From Marinomonas vulgaris (GTDB lineage Bacteria > Pseudomonadota > Gammaproteobacteria > Pseudomonadales > Marinomonadaceae): 64,000 bases of DNA. A program made the position numbers and the translations under genes. The DNA is taken from positions 1 through 64,000 of the forward strand of contig NZ_JAGSSV010000010.1 of the NCBI RefSeq assembly GCF_018145875.1. The letters run 5' to 3'. The notes beneath the pieces were generated by a model. That model was given only the letters and a program-made list of their open reading frames with translations. It made no database searches and had not been told where the DNA came from. Each line of letters begins with the position of its first letter. The first letter of the stretch is position 1. Shown here one piece after another: positions 33,412-43,788 of the stretch.

Positions 33412-33419
33412 ATGTATAA
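33360..33419 (+). CDS. Possible 19-codon leader peptide overlapping the nqrA start
   Basis: The ATG at 33360 follows a strong GGAGGGGGG tract. The 19-residue frame (MSKAHYAFCVQFIVGQTYV) ends at TAA 33417-33419, which straddles the nqrA ATG at 33412. nqrA itself has only a weak ribosome binding site, so its translation could depend on ribosomes finishing this frame. A small hairpin AAAGCG-CATTA-CGCTTT lies inside the frame. Whether the peptide is made is unknown. Confidence 0.4.
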   Translation: MSKAHYAFCVQFIVGQTYV

Positions 33420-34749
33420 AATTACAAAAGGCCTAGATCTTCCGATCTCAGGTGCTCCCAATCAAGTTATCGATAAAGCAGCAGCGGTTAAAACTGTCGC
33501 TTTGATCGGTCCTGACTACCATGGCATGAAACCGACCATGTTGGTTCAGGAGGGAGATAAAGTTAAAAAAGGGCAGGTTATCTTTACAGATAAGAAAACC
33601 GAAGGTGTAAAATACACCGCGCCTGCTGCTGGAACCATCAAAGCGATCAATCGTGGCGAAAGACGTGTTTTTCAATCTCTTGTTATTCAAGTTGAAGGCA
33701 ATGATTGTGAAAAATTCGCGGCGTATTCTGGTTCTGAGTTAAAATCTTTGGATCGTGCAAAAGTCGTTGAGAATCTAGTGGAATCTGGATTGTGGACGGC
33801 CTTTCGTACGCGTCCATTTTCAAAAGTCCCTGAAATTGCTTCAGAGCCAAGCTCTATTTTCGTGACGGCAATGGACACGAATCCTTTAGCGGCTTCGCCT
33901 GAAGTGGTTTTGGCTGATCAAGCGGAAGCCTTCGCCGATGGTCTGACGGTATTAACCCGTCTGACGAAAGGTAAAGTATTTGTTTGTAAGGCACCTGGGG
34001 CTAAGATCCCAACAACTTCTGATGTGTCGGTTGAAGAGTTTTCTGGTGTTCACCCTGCTGGTCTTGCTGGTACGCACATCCATTTCCTTGATCCAGTTAG
34101 CGACAAGAAAACAGTTTGGTCAGTAAATTACCAGGATGTTGTGGCATTTGGTAAATTGTTTGTTACTGGCGAGTTGAGCACAGAGCGTGTTGTCTCGATT
34201 GCTGGTCCTCAAGTTAAGAAGCCACGCCTTGTTCGTACGCAAGTAGGCGCAAGCTTGGATGGGTTGTTGTCAGGTGAAGTAGCACAAGCTGAAAATCGCG
34301 TGATATCTGGTTCAGTGTTGTCTGGTCGAAATGCGCAAGGTCCATTTGCTTACTTAGGCCGTTATCATAATCAGGTATCTGTACTAGAAGAAGGTCGTGA
34401 GCGTCAAATGATGCATTACCTTCGTGCTGGTGTGGAAAAACACTCGATCATGAACGTGTTTTTCTCAAAACTGACAGGCAAAAAGTCATTTGATATGACC
34501 ACTACCACAAATGGTAGTGATCGTACTATGTTGCCACTTGGAAACTTTGAACGCCTTGTGCCAATGGATATTTTGCCAACTCAATTGCTACGTGCGTTAG
34601 TAGTGAACGATACAGAGCAAGCTCAAAAACTAGGTGCACTTGAGTTAGACGATGAAGATTTGGCTTTGTGTACTTACAGCTGCTCAGGTAAGTTCGAATA
34701 TGGCCCGATCCTTCGGGATTGCCTAACTCTAATAGAGAAAGAGGGTTAA
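33412..34749 (+). CDS. nqrA: Na+-translocating NADH:quinone reductase subunit A
   Basis: 445 residues from the ATG at 33412, the usual NqrA length. It is the large peripheral cytoplasmic subunit of the sodium pump and takes part in quinone and inhibitor binding. Recognised by the N-terminal KITKGLDLPISG, the lipoyl-like VQEGDKVKKGQVIF, AGTIKAINRGERR, GLHTHFL-like GLAGTHIHFLDPV and the Cys-containing TYSCSGKFEYGPILRDCL near the end. The gene lies 3 nt before nqrB and heads a six-gene operon. Confidence 0.97.
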   Translation: MYKITKGLDLPISGAPNQVIDKAAAVKTVALIGPDYHGMKPTMLVQEGDKVKKGQVIFTDKKTEGVKYTAPAAGTIKAINRGERRVFQSLVIQVEGNDCEKFAAYSGSELKSLDRAKVVENLVESGLWTAFRTRPFSKVPEIASEPSSIFVTAMDTNPLAASPEVVLADQAEAFADGLTVLTRLTKGKVFVCKAPGAKIPTTSDVSVEEFSGVHPAGLAGTHIHFLDPVSDKKTVWSVNYQDVVAFGKLFVTGELSTERVVSIAGPQVKKPRLVRTQVGASLDGLLSGEVAQAENRVISGSVLSGRNAQGPFAYLGRYHNQVSVLEEGRERQMMHYLRAGVEKHSIMNVFFSKLTGKKSFDMTTTTNGSDRTMLPLGNFERLVPMDILPTQLLRALVVNDTEQAQKLGALELDDEDLALCTYSCSGKFEYGPILRDCLTLIEKEG

Positions 34750-34752
34750 TTC

Positions 34753-35949
34753 ATGGGGCTTAGAAAAGTACTCGATAAAATGGAGCCTGAGTTCCACTCA
34801 GGTGGTAAATACGAAAAGTGGTATGCACTTTTTGAAGCGGTAGACACCATTTTCTACCGTCCAAGTTCTGTTACTAAAAATGGTTCCCATGTTCGTGATG
34901 CGGTTGATATGAAACGTATTATGATCTTAGTGTGGATGTGTACCTTCCCTGCAATGTTCTTTGGTATGTATAACATTGGCTTGCAAGCCAATAGTGCCAT
35001 GGATGTGATGGGTGTTGAGGCTGCAGACACTTGGCGCCATTCCATTATTGGTAGTTTGACTAGTTATAATGTCAACAGTGTGTGGGACAACATGATTTAC
35101 GGCGCAATGTACTTTTTGCCTGTTTATCTAACGACCTTCCTTGTTGGTGGTTTCTGGGAAGTCTTGTTTTCTTCTGTGCGTAAGCACGAGATCAACGAAG
35201 GCTTCTTTGTTACCTCCATTCTTTTCTCTTTGTCTTTGCCTGCTACTGTGCCGTTATGGCAAGTCGCTTTGGGTATTACCTTCGGTGTGGTATTGGCGAA
35301 AGAAGTGTTTGGTGGTACGGGCAAAAACTTCCTTAACCCTGCTCTTGCGGGTCGTGCCTTCTTGTTCTTCGCTTATCCAGCGTCTATGTCGGGTGATGCA
35401 GTATGGACAGCGGTTGACGGCTTCTCTGGGGCAACAGCATTAAGCCAATTAGCGGCTGATGGCGTAGCCGGTTTGAGTGTTGTTTGGTCGGATGCATTCT
35501 TCGGCTTCATTCAAGGGTCTATGGGTGAAACATCCACATTAGCTATTTTAATTGGTGGTTCTGTACTACTGATTATGAGAATAGCGGCGTGGCGCATTGT
35601 TGCCGGTGTTATGTTGGGTATGGTGTTAACGTCATCACTGTTTAACGTGATTGGTTCAGATACTAACCCTATGTTTTCAACTCCATGGTACTGGCACCTA
35701 GTTTTAGGTGGTTTTGCTTTCGGTATGATGTACATGGCCACTGATCCAGTGTCTGCGTCCATGACAAATCGTGGCAAATGGTTCTATGGTGCTTTGATCG
35801 GTTTGATGGTTGTGCTTATTCGTGTTGTTAACCCAGCTTACCCAGAGGGTATGATGTTGGCTATTCTGTTTGCAAACTTGTTCTCGCCATTTATTGACCA
35901 CTTTGTGGTTCAGGCAAACATTAAGCGGAGGGTAGCTCGTAATGTCTAG
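34753..35949 (+). CDS. nqrB: Na+-NQR subunit B
   Basis: 398 residues with about ten membrane helices. NqrB carries a covalent FMN and riboflavin and forms much of the sodium and quinone path. The flavinylation motif DGFSGAT is present, so Thr228 should be the FMN attachment site, added by ApbE encoded downstream. The start ATGGGGCTTAG lies 3 nt after the nqrA stop; the end overlaps nqrC by 8 nt. Confidence 0.97.
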   Translation: MGLRKVLDKMEPEFHSGGKYEKWYALFEAVDTIFYRPSSVTKNGSHVRDAVDMKRIMILVWMCTFPAMFFGMYNIGLQANSAMDVMGVEAADTWRHSIIGSLTSYNVNSVWDNMIYGAMYFLPVYLTTFLVGGFWEVLFSSVRKHEINEGFFVTSILFSLSLPATVPLWQVALGITFGVVLAKEVFGGTGKNFLNPALAGRAFLFFAYPASMSGDAVWTAVDGFSGATALSQLAADGVAGLSVVWSDAFFGFIQGSMGETSTLAILIGGSVLLIMRIAAWRIVAGVMLGMVLTSSLFNVIGSDTNPMFSTPWYWHLVLGGFAFGMMYMATDPVSASMTNRGKWFYGALIGLMVVLIRVVNPAYPEGMMLAILFANLFSPFIDHFVVQANIKRRVARNV

Positions 35950-36742
35950 TAGTAACGATAGCATTCAAAAGACAATCATAGTTGCTCTATCCTTATGTTT
36001 GGTTTGTTCTATCTTCGTTGCAGCGGCAGCGGTGGGCCTTAAGCCTATTCAGAACTCCAACAAAGACTTAGACCGTAAACGTAACATCTTATCTGCGGCC
36101 GGTATGCTAGAACCTGGCAAAACCGTTGATGAGATTTTTGCAACGGTTGAGACACGCATCGTTAATTTGGAAACTGGGGCTTTTGCAACAGACGCTGAAT
36201 TAAACGAAGCAGGTATCAATCCGGCAACTTATGATCAAACAGCGGCATCTAAAGACCCTCAGTTATCTCAAGCGTTGAGCGGTGAAAATGATCCAGCGAG
36301 CATTAAGCGTCGTGTAGATTATTCATCTGTATACTTGGTTAAGTCTGAAGGTGAAATCGACAGAATCATTCTTCCTGTTCATGGTTACGGACTTTGGTCA
36401 ACTATGTATGGTTTTATGGCACTGAAAAATGATTTTAACACCGTTATTGGTTTTGGTTTCTACGCCCAAGGTGAAACACCTGGGCTTGGTGGCGAAGTCG
36501 ACAATCCAAACTGGAAAGCCCTGTGGAATGGTAAAGAAGTTTATGACGACCAAGGTGAGGCGGTTATTCGTCTTGCCAAAGCGGGCGTCGACAGTTCTGA
36601 TCCTCAAGCGATGCACAAGGTTGATGGTTTGTCTGGTGCAACCTTGACCAGCCGTGGTGTGACTAACCTTGTTCAATACTGGTTGGGTAAAGAAGGTTTT
36701 GCGCCTTTCTTGACAAAACTTCGTAGTGAAGGAGCTCAATAA
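35942..36742 (+). CDS. nqrC: Na+-NQR subunit C
   Basis: 266 residues: one N-terminal membrane helix (~10-33) and a periplasmic flavin domain. [10 protein letters not shown] places the covalently bound FMN on Thr234. Family motifs [12 protein letters not shown] and [10 protein letters not shown] are visible. The gene overlaps nqrB by 8 nt and shares one base with the nqrD start (TAATG), indicating coupled translation. Confidence 0.97.
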   Translation: MSSSNDSIQKTIIVALSLCLVCSIFVAAAAVGLKPIQNSNKDLDRKRNILSAAGMLEPGKTVDEIFATVETRIVNLETGAFATDAELNEAGINPATYDQTAASKDPQLSQALSGENDPASIKRRVDYSSVYLVKSEGEIDRIILPVHGYGLWSTMYGFMALKNDFNTVIGFGFYAQGETPGLGGEVDNPNWKALWNGKEVYDDQGEAVIRLAKAGVDSSDPQAMHKVDGLSGATLTSRGVTNLVQYWLGKEGFAPFLTKLRSEGAQ

Positions 36743-37404
36743 TGTCTGATGTGAAAAAAGTTCTCTTTGGGCCGATTCTTGCGAATAACCCAATCGCTTT
36801 ACAGATCTTAGGTATTTGTTCTGCATTGGCGGTAACCAGTAGTTTGAAAGTTAGTTTGGTTATGGCGATTGCCTTGACCCTAGTAACGGCGTTTTCAAAC
36901 TTCTTCATCGCGATTATTCGTAACCACATTCCAAACAGCATTCGAATCATTGTTCAGATGATCATCATTGCGTCCTTGGTTATCGTGGTGGACCAAATTC
37001 TGAAAGCTTTTGCGTTTGAAATCAGTAAACAGCTTTCTGTGTTTGTCGGTTTGATCATTACGAACTGTATCGTAATGGGTCGTGCCGAAGCGTTCGCGAT
37101 GAAAAATGGACCGGCTATGAGCTTTGTCGATGGTATCGGTAATGGCTTGGGCTACAGTGCAATGTTGATCATTGTTGCCTTCTTCCGTGAATTACTTGGT
37201 GCAGGTAAACTGTTCGGTGTTGAAATCTTGGCAACGGTTCAAAATGGTGGCTGGTATCAGCCAAACGGTTTGATGTTGCTGCCACCAAGTGCCTTCTTCG
37301 TGATTGGCTTGGTAATTTGGGCGCTACGTTCTTATAAGAAAGAGCAAGTAGAAGAGCCTGACTTTAAGATTGCAGCGAATTCTCGTTCTCAGGAGGCGCT
37401 ATAA
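36742..37404 (+). CDS. nqrD: Na+-NQR subunit D
   Basis: 220 residues, six membrane helices. NqrD and NqrE form a symmetric pair that holds an Fe centre through membrane cysteines; here the Cys in [16 protein letters not shown] is the expected ligand. The N-terminal [23 protein letters not shown] is typical of the subunit and includes a second Cys. It is followed directly by nqrE. Confidence 0.96.
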   Translation: MSDVKKVLFGPILANNPIALQILGICSALAVTSSLKVSLVMAIALTLVTAFSNFFIAIIRNHIPNSIRIIVQMIIIASLVIVVDQILKAFAFEISKQLSVFVGLIITNCIVMGRAEAFAMKNGPAMSFVDGIGNGLGYSAMLIIVAFFRELLGAGKLFGVEILATVQNGGWYQPNGLMLLPPSAFFVIGLVIWALRSYKKEQVEEPDFKIAANSRSQEAL

Positions 37405-38013
37405 ATGGAACATTTAATTAGTCTATTTGTTAAGGCTGTTTTTGTTGAAAACATGGCGTTGGCATTCTTCCTTGGTATGTGTACTTTCTTGGCATTGTCT
37501 AAGAAAGTAGAAACAGCTATTGGTTTGGGTATTGCGGTTGTTGTTGTGTTGGCGATTACGGTTCCACTTAACAACTTGTTGTACAAAAATTTATTGGCTG
37601 ACGGCGCACTTGAATGGGCCGGTTTACCAGGGGTTGATCTTAGCTTTTTGGGTCTGTTGAGCTATATCGGTGTTATTGCCGCTGTGGTGCAGATACTCGA
37701 AATGACGTTAGATAAATACATGCCTGCGCTGTATAACGCTTTGGGCGTGTTTTTGCCACTAATCACAGTGAACTGTGCCATCATGGGTGCGTCTTTGTTC
37801 ATGGTAGAGCGTGACTACAACTTCAGTGAAAGTCTTGTTTACGGTGTAGGTGCGGGTGTTGGTTGGGCGTTAGCTATTGCAGCGCTTGCTGGTATTCGAG
37901 AGAAACTAAAATATTCAGATGTTCCTGCTGGTCTACGTGGTCTTGGCATCACGTTCATCACTGTTGGTCTAATGAGTTTAGGTTTCATGTCATTTTCAGG
38001 TGTGCAGCTTTAA
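37405..38013 (+). CDS. nqrE: Na+-NQR subunit E
   Basis: 202 residues, six membrane helices, inverted-topology homologue of NqrD. Fe-ligand cysteines are expected in [16 protein letters not shown] and in [14 protein letters not shown]. The ATG immediately follows the nqrD stop, with AGGAGG inside the nqrD end (37391-37396). Confidence 0.96.
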   Translation: MEHLISLFVKAVFVENMALAFFLGMCTFLALSKKVETAIGLGIAVVVVLAITVPLNNLLYKNLLADGALEWAGLPGVDLSFLGLLSYIGVIAAVVQILEMTLDKYMPALYNALGVFLPLITVNCAIMGASLFMVERDYNFSESLVYGVGAGVGWALAIAALAGIREKLKYSDVPAGLRGLGITFITVGLMSLGFMSFSGVQL

Positions 38014-38055
38014 TAAGCGGCACTGTTAGACAACCAAGAATAAGGTGTAACTAAC

Positions 38056-39282
38056 ATGGTCAACTTAGAAATTATTCTAGGTGTGGTGATGTTCACAGCT
38101 ATCGTGCTTGCGTTAGTGGCAATTATCCTTGCTGCTCGTGCACGCTTGGTAAGCACTGGGGACGTTACAATTCGCATCAATGGTGAAAAAGAAGTAACTG
38201 CGCCTGCTGGTGGTAAGTTGCTTCAAACTTTGGCAAACAGTGGTATTTTTCTATCATCGGCGTGCGGCGGTGGTGGTACATGTGCACAGTGTAAATGTAA
38301 AGTAACAAGTGGCGGTGGTTCTATGCTGTCTACTGAGCAGTCTCACTTTACACGTCGCGATGAAAAAGAAGGGTATCGTTTGTCTTGTCAGGTTTCTGTG
38401 AAACAGGACATGGACGTAGAAGTACCTGAAGAAGTGTTTGGTGTAAAAGCATGGGATTGTACGGTTGAGTCAAACCCTAACTTAGCGACCTTCATCAAGG
38501 AACTGACGTTGAAATTGCCAGAAGGCGAAAACGTAGATTTTCGCGCAGGTGGTTACGTTCAGCTTGAAGCGCCCGCTCATACGGTTCACTACAAAGACTT
38601 TGATATCGAAGAAGAGTACCGTGGCGATTGGGACAAATTCAATCTTTGGAAATTTGTTTCTAAAGTTGATGAAACCGTAATTCGTGCTTACTCAATGGCG
38701 AACTACCCAGAAGAAAAAGGCATCGTGAAGTTCAATATCCGTATTGCTTCTCCACCTCCAGGTAAAGACGATTTACCACCGGGTCAGATGTCTTCTTATG
38801 TATTTAGTTTGAAACCAGGCGATAAGATCAAAGTATACGGGCCTTTCGGTGAGTTCTTTGCGAAAGACACTGATGCTGAAATGGTCTTTGTGGGTGGTGG
38901 TGCTGGTATGGCACCAATGCGCTCGCACATTTTCGATCAGCTGAAGCGTTTGAATTCGAAACGTAAAATTTCTTTCTGGTACGGTGCACGTAGCGTCCGT
39001 GAAGCTTTCTACTCTGAAGAGTACGATAAGTTACAAGAAGAAAATGAAAACTTCGAATGGCACTTGGCGTTGTCAGATCCTCAACCAGAGGATAACTGGG
39101 AAGGCAAAACAGGGTTCATACACAACGTTTTGTATGATAGCTATTTGAAAGATCATCCAGCTCCAGAAGATTGTGAGTTCTACATGTGTGGACCTCCAAT
39201 GATGAACGCGTCTGTGATCAAAATGTTAGAAGATCTTGGTGTAGAAAAAGAAAACATCCTGTTGGATGATTTCGGCGGCTAG
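38056..39282 (+). CDS. nqrF: Na+-NQR subunit F, NADH-oxidising flavoprotein
   Basis: 408 residues. A single N-terminal membrane helix (~5-27) is followed by a [2Fe-2S] ferredoxin domain whose four cysteines fall at 70, 76, 79 and 111. FAD- and NADH-binding domains come next ([37 protein letters not shown]). NqrF takes electrons from NADH and passes them to the other subunits. A strong terminator follows within 10 nt. Confidence 0.97.
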   Translation: MVNLEIILGVVMFTAIVLALVAIILAARARLVSTGDVTIRINGEKEVTAPAGGKLLQTLANSGIFLSSACGGGGTCAQCKCKVTSGGGSMLSTEQSHFTRRDEKEGYRLSCQVSVKQDMDVEVPEEVFGVKAWDCTVESNPNLATFIKELTLKLPEGENVDFRAGGYVQLEAPAHTVHYKDFDIEEEYRGDWDKFNLWKFVSKVDETVIRAYSMANYPEEKGIVKFNIRIASPPPGKDDLPPGQMSSYVFSLKPGDKIKVYGPFGEFFAKDTDAEMVFVGGGAGMAPMRSHIFDQLKRLNSKRKISFWYGARSVREAFYSEEYDKLQEENENFEWHLALSDPQPEDNWEGKTGFIHNVLYDSYLKDHPAPEDCEFYMCGPPMMNASVIKMLEDLGVEKENILLDDFGG

Positions 39283-39287
39283 CACCT

Positions 39288-39325
39288 AAATAAAGACCCA
39301 CCCTAAGGTGGGTCTTTATTTTTAT
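39288..39325 (+). terminator. Intrinsic terminator after nqrF
   Basis: AAATAAAGACCCACC (39288-39302) pairs perfectly with GGTGGGTCTTTATTT (39307-39321) over a 4-nt loop and runs into a T-rich tract. It ends 21 nt before the apbE start codon, so apbE and nqrM need read-through or their own promoter. Confidence 0.85.
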
Positions 39326-39346
39326 TGGCAACTAAAAAGATGTTAT

Positions 39347-40360
39347 ATGCGTAAAAAAATACTGTTTTCTGCTTTTTTACTTGTTGTTATTGCGGTGGTG
39401 TACCGCGTATCTGTTTTTACTCCAGAATTAGTCAGTTTTTCCGGCCCTACTATGGGCACAACTTATACGGTTAAGTTTTTCACTACGGAAAACGTGACCA
39501 GTTCTCGTGACTTAAAAGACGACGTAGATGCCGTTTTAGTCAAAGTGAACGCATTAATGTCCACCTATGATTCAAACTCGGAACTTTCATTGTTTAATGC
39601 CATGCCGGCAGGGGCATCCACAACGGTAAGCGAAGAGCTTACTTATGTTGTCGATAAGGCCTTATTGATCAGTGAAATGAGTGGTGGTGAGTACGATGTT
39701 ACCATTGGTCCATTAGTGAATTTATGGGGTTTTGGCCCTGGTAAACGTGATGATAAGGTGCCGTCTCAAGTTGAAATAGATGAAGCGAAAGAGCGCGTTG
39801 GTTACAAATATTTGACGCTAGACGGGCGTCAGCTAGCCAAACAAAAAGATGTTTATGTGGATTTGTCTTCCATTGCCAAAGGTTACGGCGTAGATGCTGT
39901 GGCGCAGGTACTTCAAAACAAAGGCATTAGTAGTTATCTTGTTGAAGTCGGTGGTGAGATTGTCTCTAAAGGAATGAAATCTGACGGTATCCCTTGGCGA
40001 ATTGCCATAGAAAGTCCTGCCGGTGGTCATGATATTGCCGAGAGAGTCATAGATGTGACCAACATCGCTGTCGCAACCTCGGGTGATTATCGAAATTATT
40101 TTGAGAAAAATGGTGTGCGTTACTCTCACACTATCAATCCAATCACGGGACGACCTATCACGCACCGTTTGGTTTCTGTTACTGTGGTCGATAAAACTGC
40201 CACCATGGCTGATGGCTTGGCCACGGCGATTACCGTATTAGGCCCAGATAAAGGCTTTAAGTTCGCCCAAGAAAACGGCGTTGCCGCTTACATGCTGGTA
40301 AAAACAGACTTTGGCTTTGAAGAGCGCCCTTCGGATGCGTTCAAGCCTTATTTGAAATAA
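39347..40360 (+). CDS. apbE: FAD:protein FMN transferase ApbE
   Basis: 337 residues from the ATG at 39347. An N-terminal membrane anchor or signal (KKILFSAFLLVVIAVVYRVSVF) lacks a lipobox Cys. Family motifs: GPTMGTTYTV, FNAMPAG, GEYDVTIGPLVNLWGFGP, VDLSSIAKGYGVD, GGEI and SHTINPITGRPI (metal and FAD site), then ATMADGLATAITVLG. It attaches FMN to the threonines of NqrB and NqrC in the periplasm, which explains its position right after nqrF. Confidence 0.95.
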   Translation: MRKKILFSAFLLVVIAVVYRVSVFTPELVSFSGPTMGTTYTVKFFTTENVTSSRDLKDDVDAVLVKVNALMSTYDSNSELSLFNAMPAGASTTVSEELTYVVDKALLISEMSGGEYDVTIGPLVNLWGFGPGKRDDKVPSQVEIDEAKERVGYKYLTLDGRQLAKQKDVYVDLSSIAKGYGVDAVAQVLQNKGISSYLVEVGGEIVSKGMKSDGIPWRIAIESPAGGHDIAERVIDVTNIAVATSGDYRNYFEKNGVRYSHTINPITGRPITHRLVSVTVVDKTATMADGLATAITVLGPDKGFKFAQENGVAAYMLVKTDFGFEERPSDAFKPYLK

Positions 40361-40396
40361 TTTCTTAAACTTGTTTTTAATTTGTAGGAGAGTCTT

Positions 40397-40630
40397 ATGT
40401 TAACCGTTGTTTTGGCATTTGCCCTTATGTTGTTATTGGTTGCCGCTATGGCTGTGGGTGTTCTTATGGGCAGAAAGCCCATCTCTGGTTCTTGTGGCGG
40501 TATGAGCTCTTTAGGGATGGAGGTTGCCTGTGATATTTGCGGTGGCGACAAAGGCAAATGTGATGAAGAAACCAAAAAAGGTGCTTTAGCGAAAGTCTCA
40601 GATAGTACGTATTACGACGCAACTAAATAA
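40397..40630 (+). CDS. nqrM: NqrM, Na+-NQR maturation protein
   Basis: 77 residues: one membrane helix (~3-25) followed by a cysteine cluster (GSCGGM...ACDICGGDKGKC). NqrM is required for assembly of active NQR, probably by delivering iron to the NqrD/NqrE site. AGGAG lies upstream of the ATG. It sits between apbE and sthA, as in many NQR-bearing gammaproteobacteria. Confidence 0.93.
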   Translation: MLTVVLAFALMLLLVAAMAVGVLMGRKPISGSCGGMSSLGMEVACDICGGDKGKCDEETKKGALAKVSDSTYYDATK

Positions 40631-40650
40631 TAGGATGGTAAGAGGGTATT

Positions 40651-42045
40651 ATGACAACAAGACATTATGATGTGGTGGTTTTAGGCACAGGACCTGCTGG
40701 GGAAGGCGCTGCAATGAGTGCAGTAAAGGCCGGCAAGAAAGTAGCAGTTGTTGAAGCCAGCTCTCAGGTCGGTGGTAGCTGTACACATCTAGGCACAATT
40801 CCATCCAAAGCGTTGCGTCACGCTGTGAAAGAAATCATTGTGTTTAATACCAATCCGATGTTTCGTGATATCGGTGAACCACGTTGGTTCTCATTTCCTA
40901 AAGTGTTAGATCGCGCTAACCGAGTTATTGATCAGCAGGTAATGGGACGAACGGAATATTACGCGCGCAATCGTATTGACATATATTTTGGTCGCGGTAA
41001 GTTTAAAGATGCCAACACCATAGAAGTGAATACCTACGAAAAAGGTCCAGAGTTGTTAGTTGCAAAAAAAGTGGTGATTGCGACCGGCTCACGTCCTTAT
41101 CGCCCTGCCAATATTGATTTCTCTCATCCTCGTATTTATTGCTCTGACACTATTTTGAGTTTGAGTCACACACCTCGTTCATTGATTATTTACGGTGCCG
41201 GCGTTATCGGCTGTGAATATGCGTCGATCTTCTGTGGTTTGGGCGTGCGTGTTGAGCTTATCAATCCGGCGAAGAAGTTATTGAGCTTTTTGGATGATGA
41301 AATCACTGACGCCCTTAGTTACCATTTACGTGATGGTGGTGTCCTCATTCGTCACAATGAAACCTATGAATCTGTAGAAACAACAGATCGTGGTGTTGTG
41401 ATGCACATGGCCTCTGGTAAAAAGTTGCGCGCTGATGCCTTGTTGTTCTGTAACGGCCGTTCTGGAAACACGGATAATCTCGGTCTAGAAGCTATTAATC
41501 TAGAAGCGAATGGCCGTGGTCAGCTAGCGGTGAATGATACTTACCAAACACAAACGGAAAATGTATACGCAGCAGGTGATGTTATCGGTTGGCCAAGCCT
41601 TGCCAGTGCCGCTTATGACCAAGGTCGTGCTGCGGCAGGTAACATGTTTGGTTTAGAAAATAGCGAGTTCATCAGTGAAGTACCCACTGGTATTTACACT
41701 ATTCCTGAAATTAGCTCGGTAGGTAAAACAGAGGCCGAGTTGACGGCTGAAAAAGTGCCTTATGAAGTTGGTCGTGCGTTCTTTAAGCATACAGCACGCG
41801 CACAGATAACTGGTGAAGCTGTTGGTATGCTTAAACTACTTTTTCATCGTGAAACGCTCGAGATATTAGGTATCCATTGTTTTGGTGACCAAGCGTCTGA
41901 GATTGTGCACATAGGTCAAGCGATCATGAAGCAGCCAGGCGAACAAAATACGTTGAAATATTTCTTGAATACAACATTTAACTACCCAACGATGGCAGAG
42001 GCTTATCGCGTTGCCGCATTAAATGGTTTTAATCGCGTGTTCTAA
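40651..42045 (+). CDS. sthA: Soluble pyridine nucleotide transhydrogenase
   Basis: 464 residues. It transfers hydride between NADPH and NAD+ and is an FAD flavoprotein of the disulfide oxidoreductase family. [10 protein letters not shown] is the FAD dinucleotide-binding loop, and [17 protein letters not shown] is the SthA signature, in which the usual redox disulfide is replaced by Cys...Thr. [12 protein letters not shown] is the NAD loop and the dimerisation domain closes the protein. It lies 20 nt after nqrM and ends at a strong terminator. Confidence 0.96.
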   Translation: MTTRHYDVVVLGTGPAGEGAAMSAVKAGKKVAVVEASSQVGGSCTHLGTIPSKALRHAVKEIIVFNTNPMFRDIGEPRWFSFPKVLDRANRVIDQQVMGRTEYYARNRIDIYFGRGKFKDANTIEVNTYEKGPELLVAKKVVIATGSRPYRPANIDFSHPRIYCSDTILSLSHTPRSLIIYGAGVIGCEYASIFCGLGVRVELINPAKKLLSFLDDEITDALSYHLRDGGVLIRHNETYESVETTDRGVVMHMASGKKLRADALLFCNGRSGNTDNLGLEAINLEANGRGQLAVNDTYQTQTENVYAAGDVIGWPSLASAAYDQGRAAAGNMFGLENSEFISEVPTGIYTIPEISSVGKTEAELTAEKVPYEVGRAFFKHTARAQITGEAVGMLKLLFHRETLEILGIHCFGDQASEIVHIGQAIMKQPGEQNTLKYFLNTTFNYPTMAEAYRVAALNGFNRVF

Positions 42046-42061
42046 TATCAGTATGAAAAAC

Positions 42062-42099
42062 AATGCCCGCTACGCTGAAACAGTCTAGCGGGCATTTTT
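42062..42099. terminator. Bidirectional terminator between sthA and hpt
   Basis: AATGCCCGCTA (42062-42072) pairs with TAGCGGGCATT (42086-42096), followed by T residues rightward. On the other strand the hairpin is followed by TGTTTTTC... after the stem, so it can serve the convergent hpt gene as well. Confidence 0.85.
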
Positions 42100-42126
42100 G
42101 TTTGGGTGATTTATTTTAGAGAAAGC

Positions 42127-42678
42127 CTAGCTGCCCTTAATGGCGTAAATACCTTTAAGGTTTCTAAAGTAGCCCTTGTAGTCCATACCGTAACCAAATA
42201 AAAATCTGTCCGCGACGTCTGTTCCAACATAATCCGGTGTCATATCGGTTTTACGATCATGCAGCTTATTGATGATGGTCGCGGTGCGAACGCTACGAGT
42301 TTCTTGTTGTTCCAGCCACCCTATAATTGCTTGAAGCGTGTGGCCTTGGTCAAAGATATCGTCGATGACAAGTACGTGTCTGTCTTTAAGGCTAGTTTGT
42401 GGGTAGCTTAACCAGTTCAAAGATGAGCCTTCGGTTTCCATGCCGTATCGTGTTGCGTGAATATAATCTACTTCCAGCGGAAATTTAAGGCGCTCAATTA
42501 AGGCCGCAGTCGGGATCAAGCCACCATTCATAACGCACAAAACCAAAGGTAATTTATCGGACAGATCGGCGGTGATTTGTGCAGCAATGTTATCGAGGGT
42601 CGCGTTGATGGTTGCTTCGTCGACTAAGCAATCCGCTTCCTCTAAAATTTTGTTTAGTTCGTCGATTGTGTTCGTCAT
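42127..42678 (-). CDS. hpt: Hypoxanthine-guanine phosphoribosyltransferase
   Basis: 183 residues. It salvages hypoxanthine and guanine to IMP and GMP using PRPP. The PRPP-binding loop is HVLVIDDIFDQGHTL (~100-115) and the N-terminal LCVMNGGLIPTAALIERL is characteristic. The C-terminal YVGTDVADRFLFGYGMDYKGYFRNL carries the purine-binding region. It matches the Pseudomonas-type hypoxanthine-guanine enzyme more than E. coli Hpt, so the symbol is by function. Transcribed leftward, 52 nt after the YihY-family gene. Confidence 0.88.
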   Translation of the reverse strand: MTNTIDELNKILEEADCLVDEATINATLDNIAAQITADLSDKLPLVLCVMNGGLIPTAALIERLKFPLEVDYIHATRYGMETEGSSLNWLSYPQTSLKDRHVLVIDDIFDQGHTLQAIIGWLEQQETRSVRTATIINKLHDRKTDMTPDYVGTDVADRFLFGYGMDYKGYFRNLKGIYAIKGS

Positions 42679-42730
42679 GATAAGCCCTATTAAAAAATTT
42701 TTGCGATTTTACATTAATCCTGACCGGATG

Positions 42731-43555
42731 CTAAGTATTTATATTGTGGAGCGTGGCGCACAGACAAATGGAGCTGAGTACAATCAGCCATGAGCTTTGT
42801 AACCAAACCAGAAAAATAGGGATGGCTGCGAAGGCGCCATAGACCACCTGGTAGCTGGTAAAAAACTGCGCAAACGAACTAAAAATAGTGTTTAGCACAT
42901 AAAGTGCAACACTGCCGACCAAAGCTGAGATTGACGCCCATTTGAGTGAAACATCGGCATTAGGGGTTAAAAAATTCAGTGTCAGCAACATTAAAAAATA
43001 CAAAGCGACCGTGCCTAGCTCCAATAGGTTGTTTATCCATGAGCTGGTTTGCGTGTCGTAAATTTGCATAGAGATAAGCGTGCCGTAAAGGCTCAAAGAG
43101 GCGGCAAACAAAATAGGCCCTAAAGTCAAAATAGCCCAATACGTCAATAGTCTTTCACGAATCTTACGTGCATTTTTAATGCCCCATATAGATTGAACAC
43201 TGCCTTCAAAACTGTTTAGCAATAAAAGTGCGGTTAAAAACAGCGCCACCAAGCCGGCGACGGGTAGGTTTTTGGCTTGTGACGAAAAGGTCATTAAATA
43301 GGGCAGCATTATGTCGCTGGAACCTGGCGCTAGGTGCTGTTCAATCAGTTGAAAGAGTTGGGTTTGCATGTCTTCTAAAGCAGGGGTGAAGCTCAGTATT
43401 CCAACAATAATAGTGATAATGGGTACGGCGGCGAGCAGGCTAGACAAAGTCAGCTGAGCCGCTCTTTGCGATAAATTACTATGTTGAAACCTTGTGGCAG
43501 TCAATCCCCCATACCGCTTGATGAGTAGAAGGGCGAAAATAAGGCGATCTTGCAT
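42731..43555 (-). CDS. YihY/UPF0761-family inner-membrane protein
   Basis: 274 residues with six or so membrane helices. The family N-terminus (RAAQLTLSSLLAAVPIITIIVGILS) and the SFEGSVQSIWGIKNARK motif are clear. The family was once misnamed ribonuclease BN; its real function is unknown. The C-terminal membrane segment ends in a short tail (CATLHNINT), and the GAE motif often found there in YihY is not visible. Confidence 0.85.
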   Translation of the reverse strand: MQDRLIFALLLIKRYGGLTATRFQHSNLSQRAAQLTLSSLLAAVPIITIIVGILSFTPALEDMQTQLFQLIEQHLAPGSSDIMLPYLMTFSSQAKNLPVAGLVALFLTALLLLNSFEGSVQSIWGIKNARKIRERLLTYWAILTLGPILFAASLSLYGTLISMQIYDTQTSSWINNLLELGTVALYFLMLLTLNFLTPNADVSLKWASISALVGSVALYVLNTIFSSFAQFFTSYQVVYGAFAAIPIFLVWLQSSWLIVLSSICLCATLHNINT

Positions 43556-43788
43556 GAAAGGCGGTCTCTATTTGGTGAACATAAAGAATACCATAGGCGG
43601 CTGATATTCTTGAAAACTTACGTTTGTGCACATTGCACAAATACGGTGCAATGTGAATCTTTTTGGCGCATTTGCTTGTCTTGACCTCCTCGAAGCAGTA
43701 TTATTCGTCTCGTTCCTTTTGTGATATTTGTGCTGCGGCATAGTGAATATTTACTATTCTCGGTTCCTTAGTTACAAATAGTCATTTT

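Noticed and set aside
40780-40810. Missing second redox cysteine in SthA
   Set aside because: The Cys...Thr arrangement (CTHLGTIPS) is the normal state of soluble transhydrogenases, not a defect.
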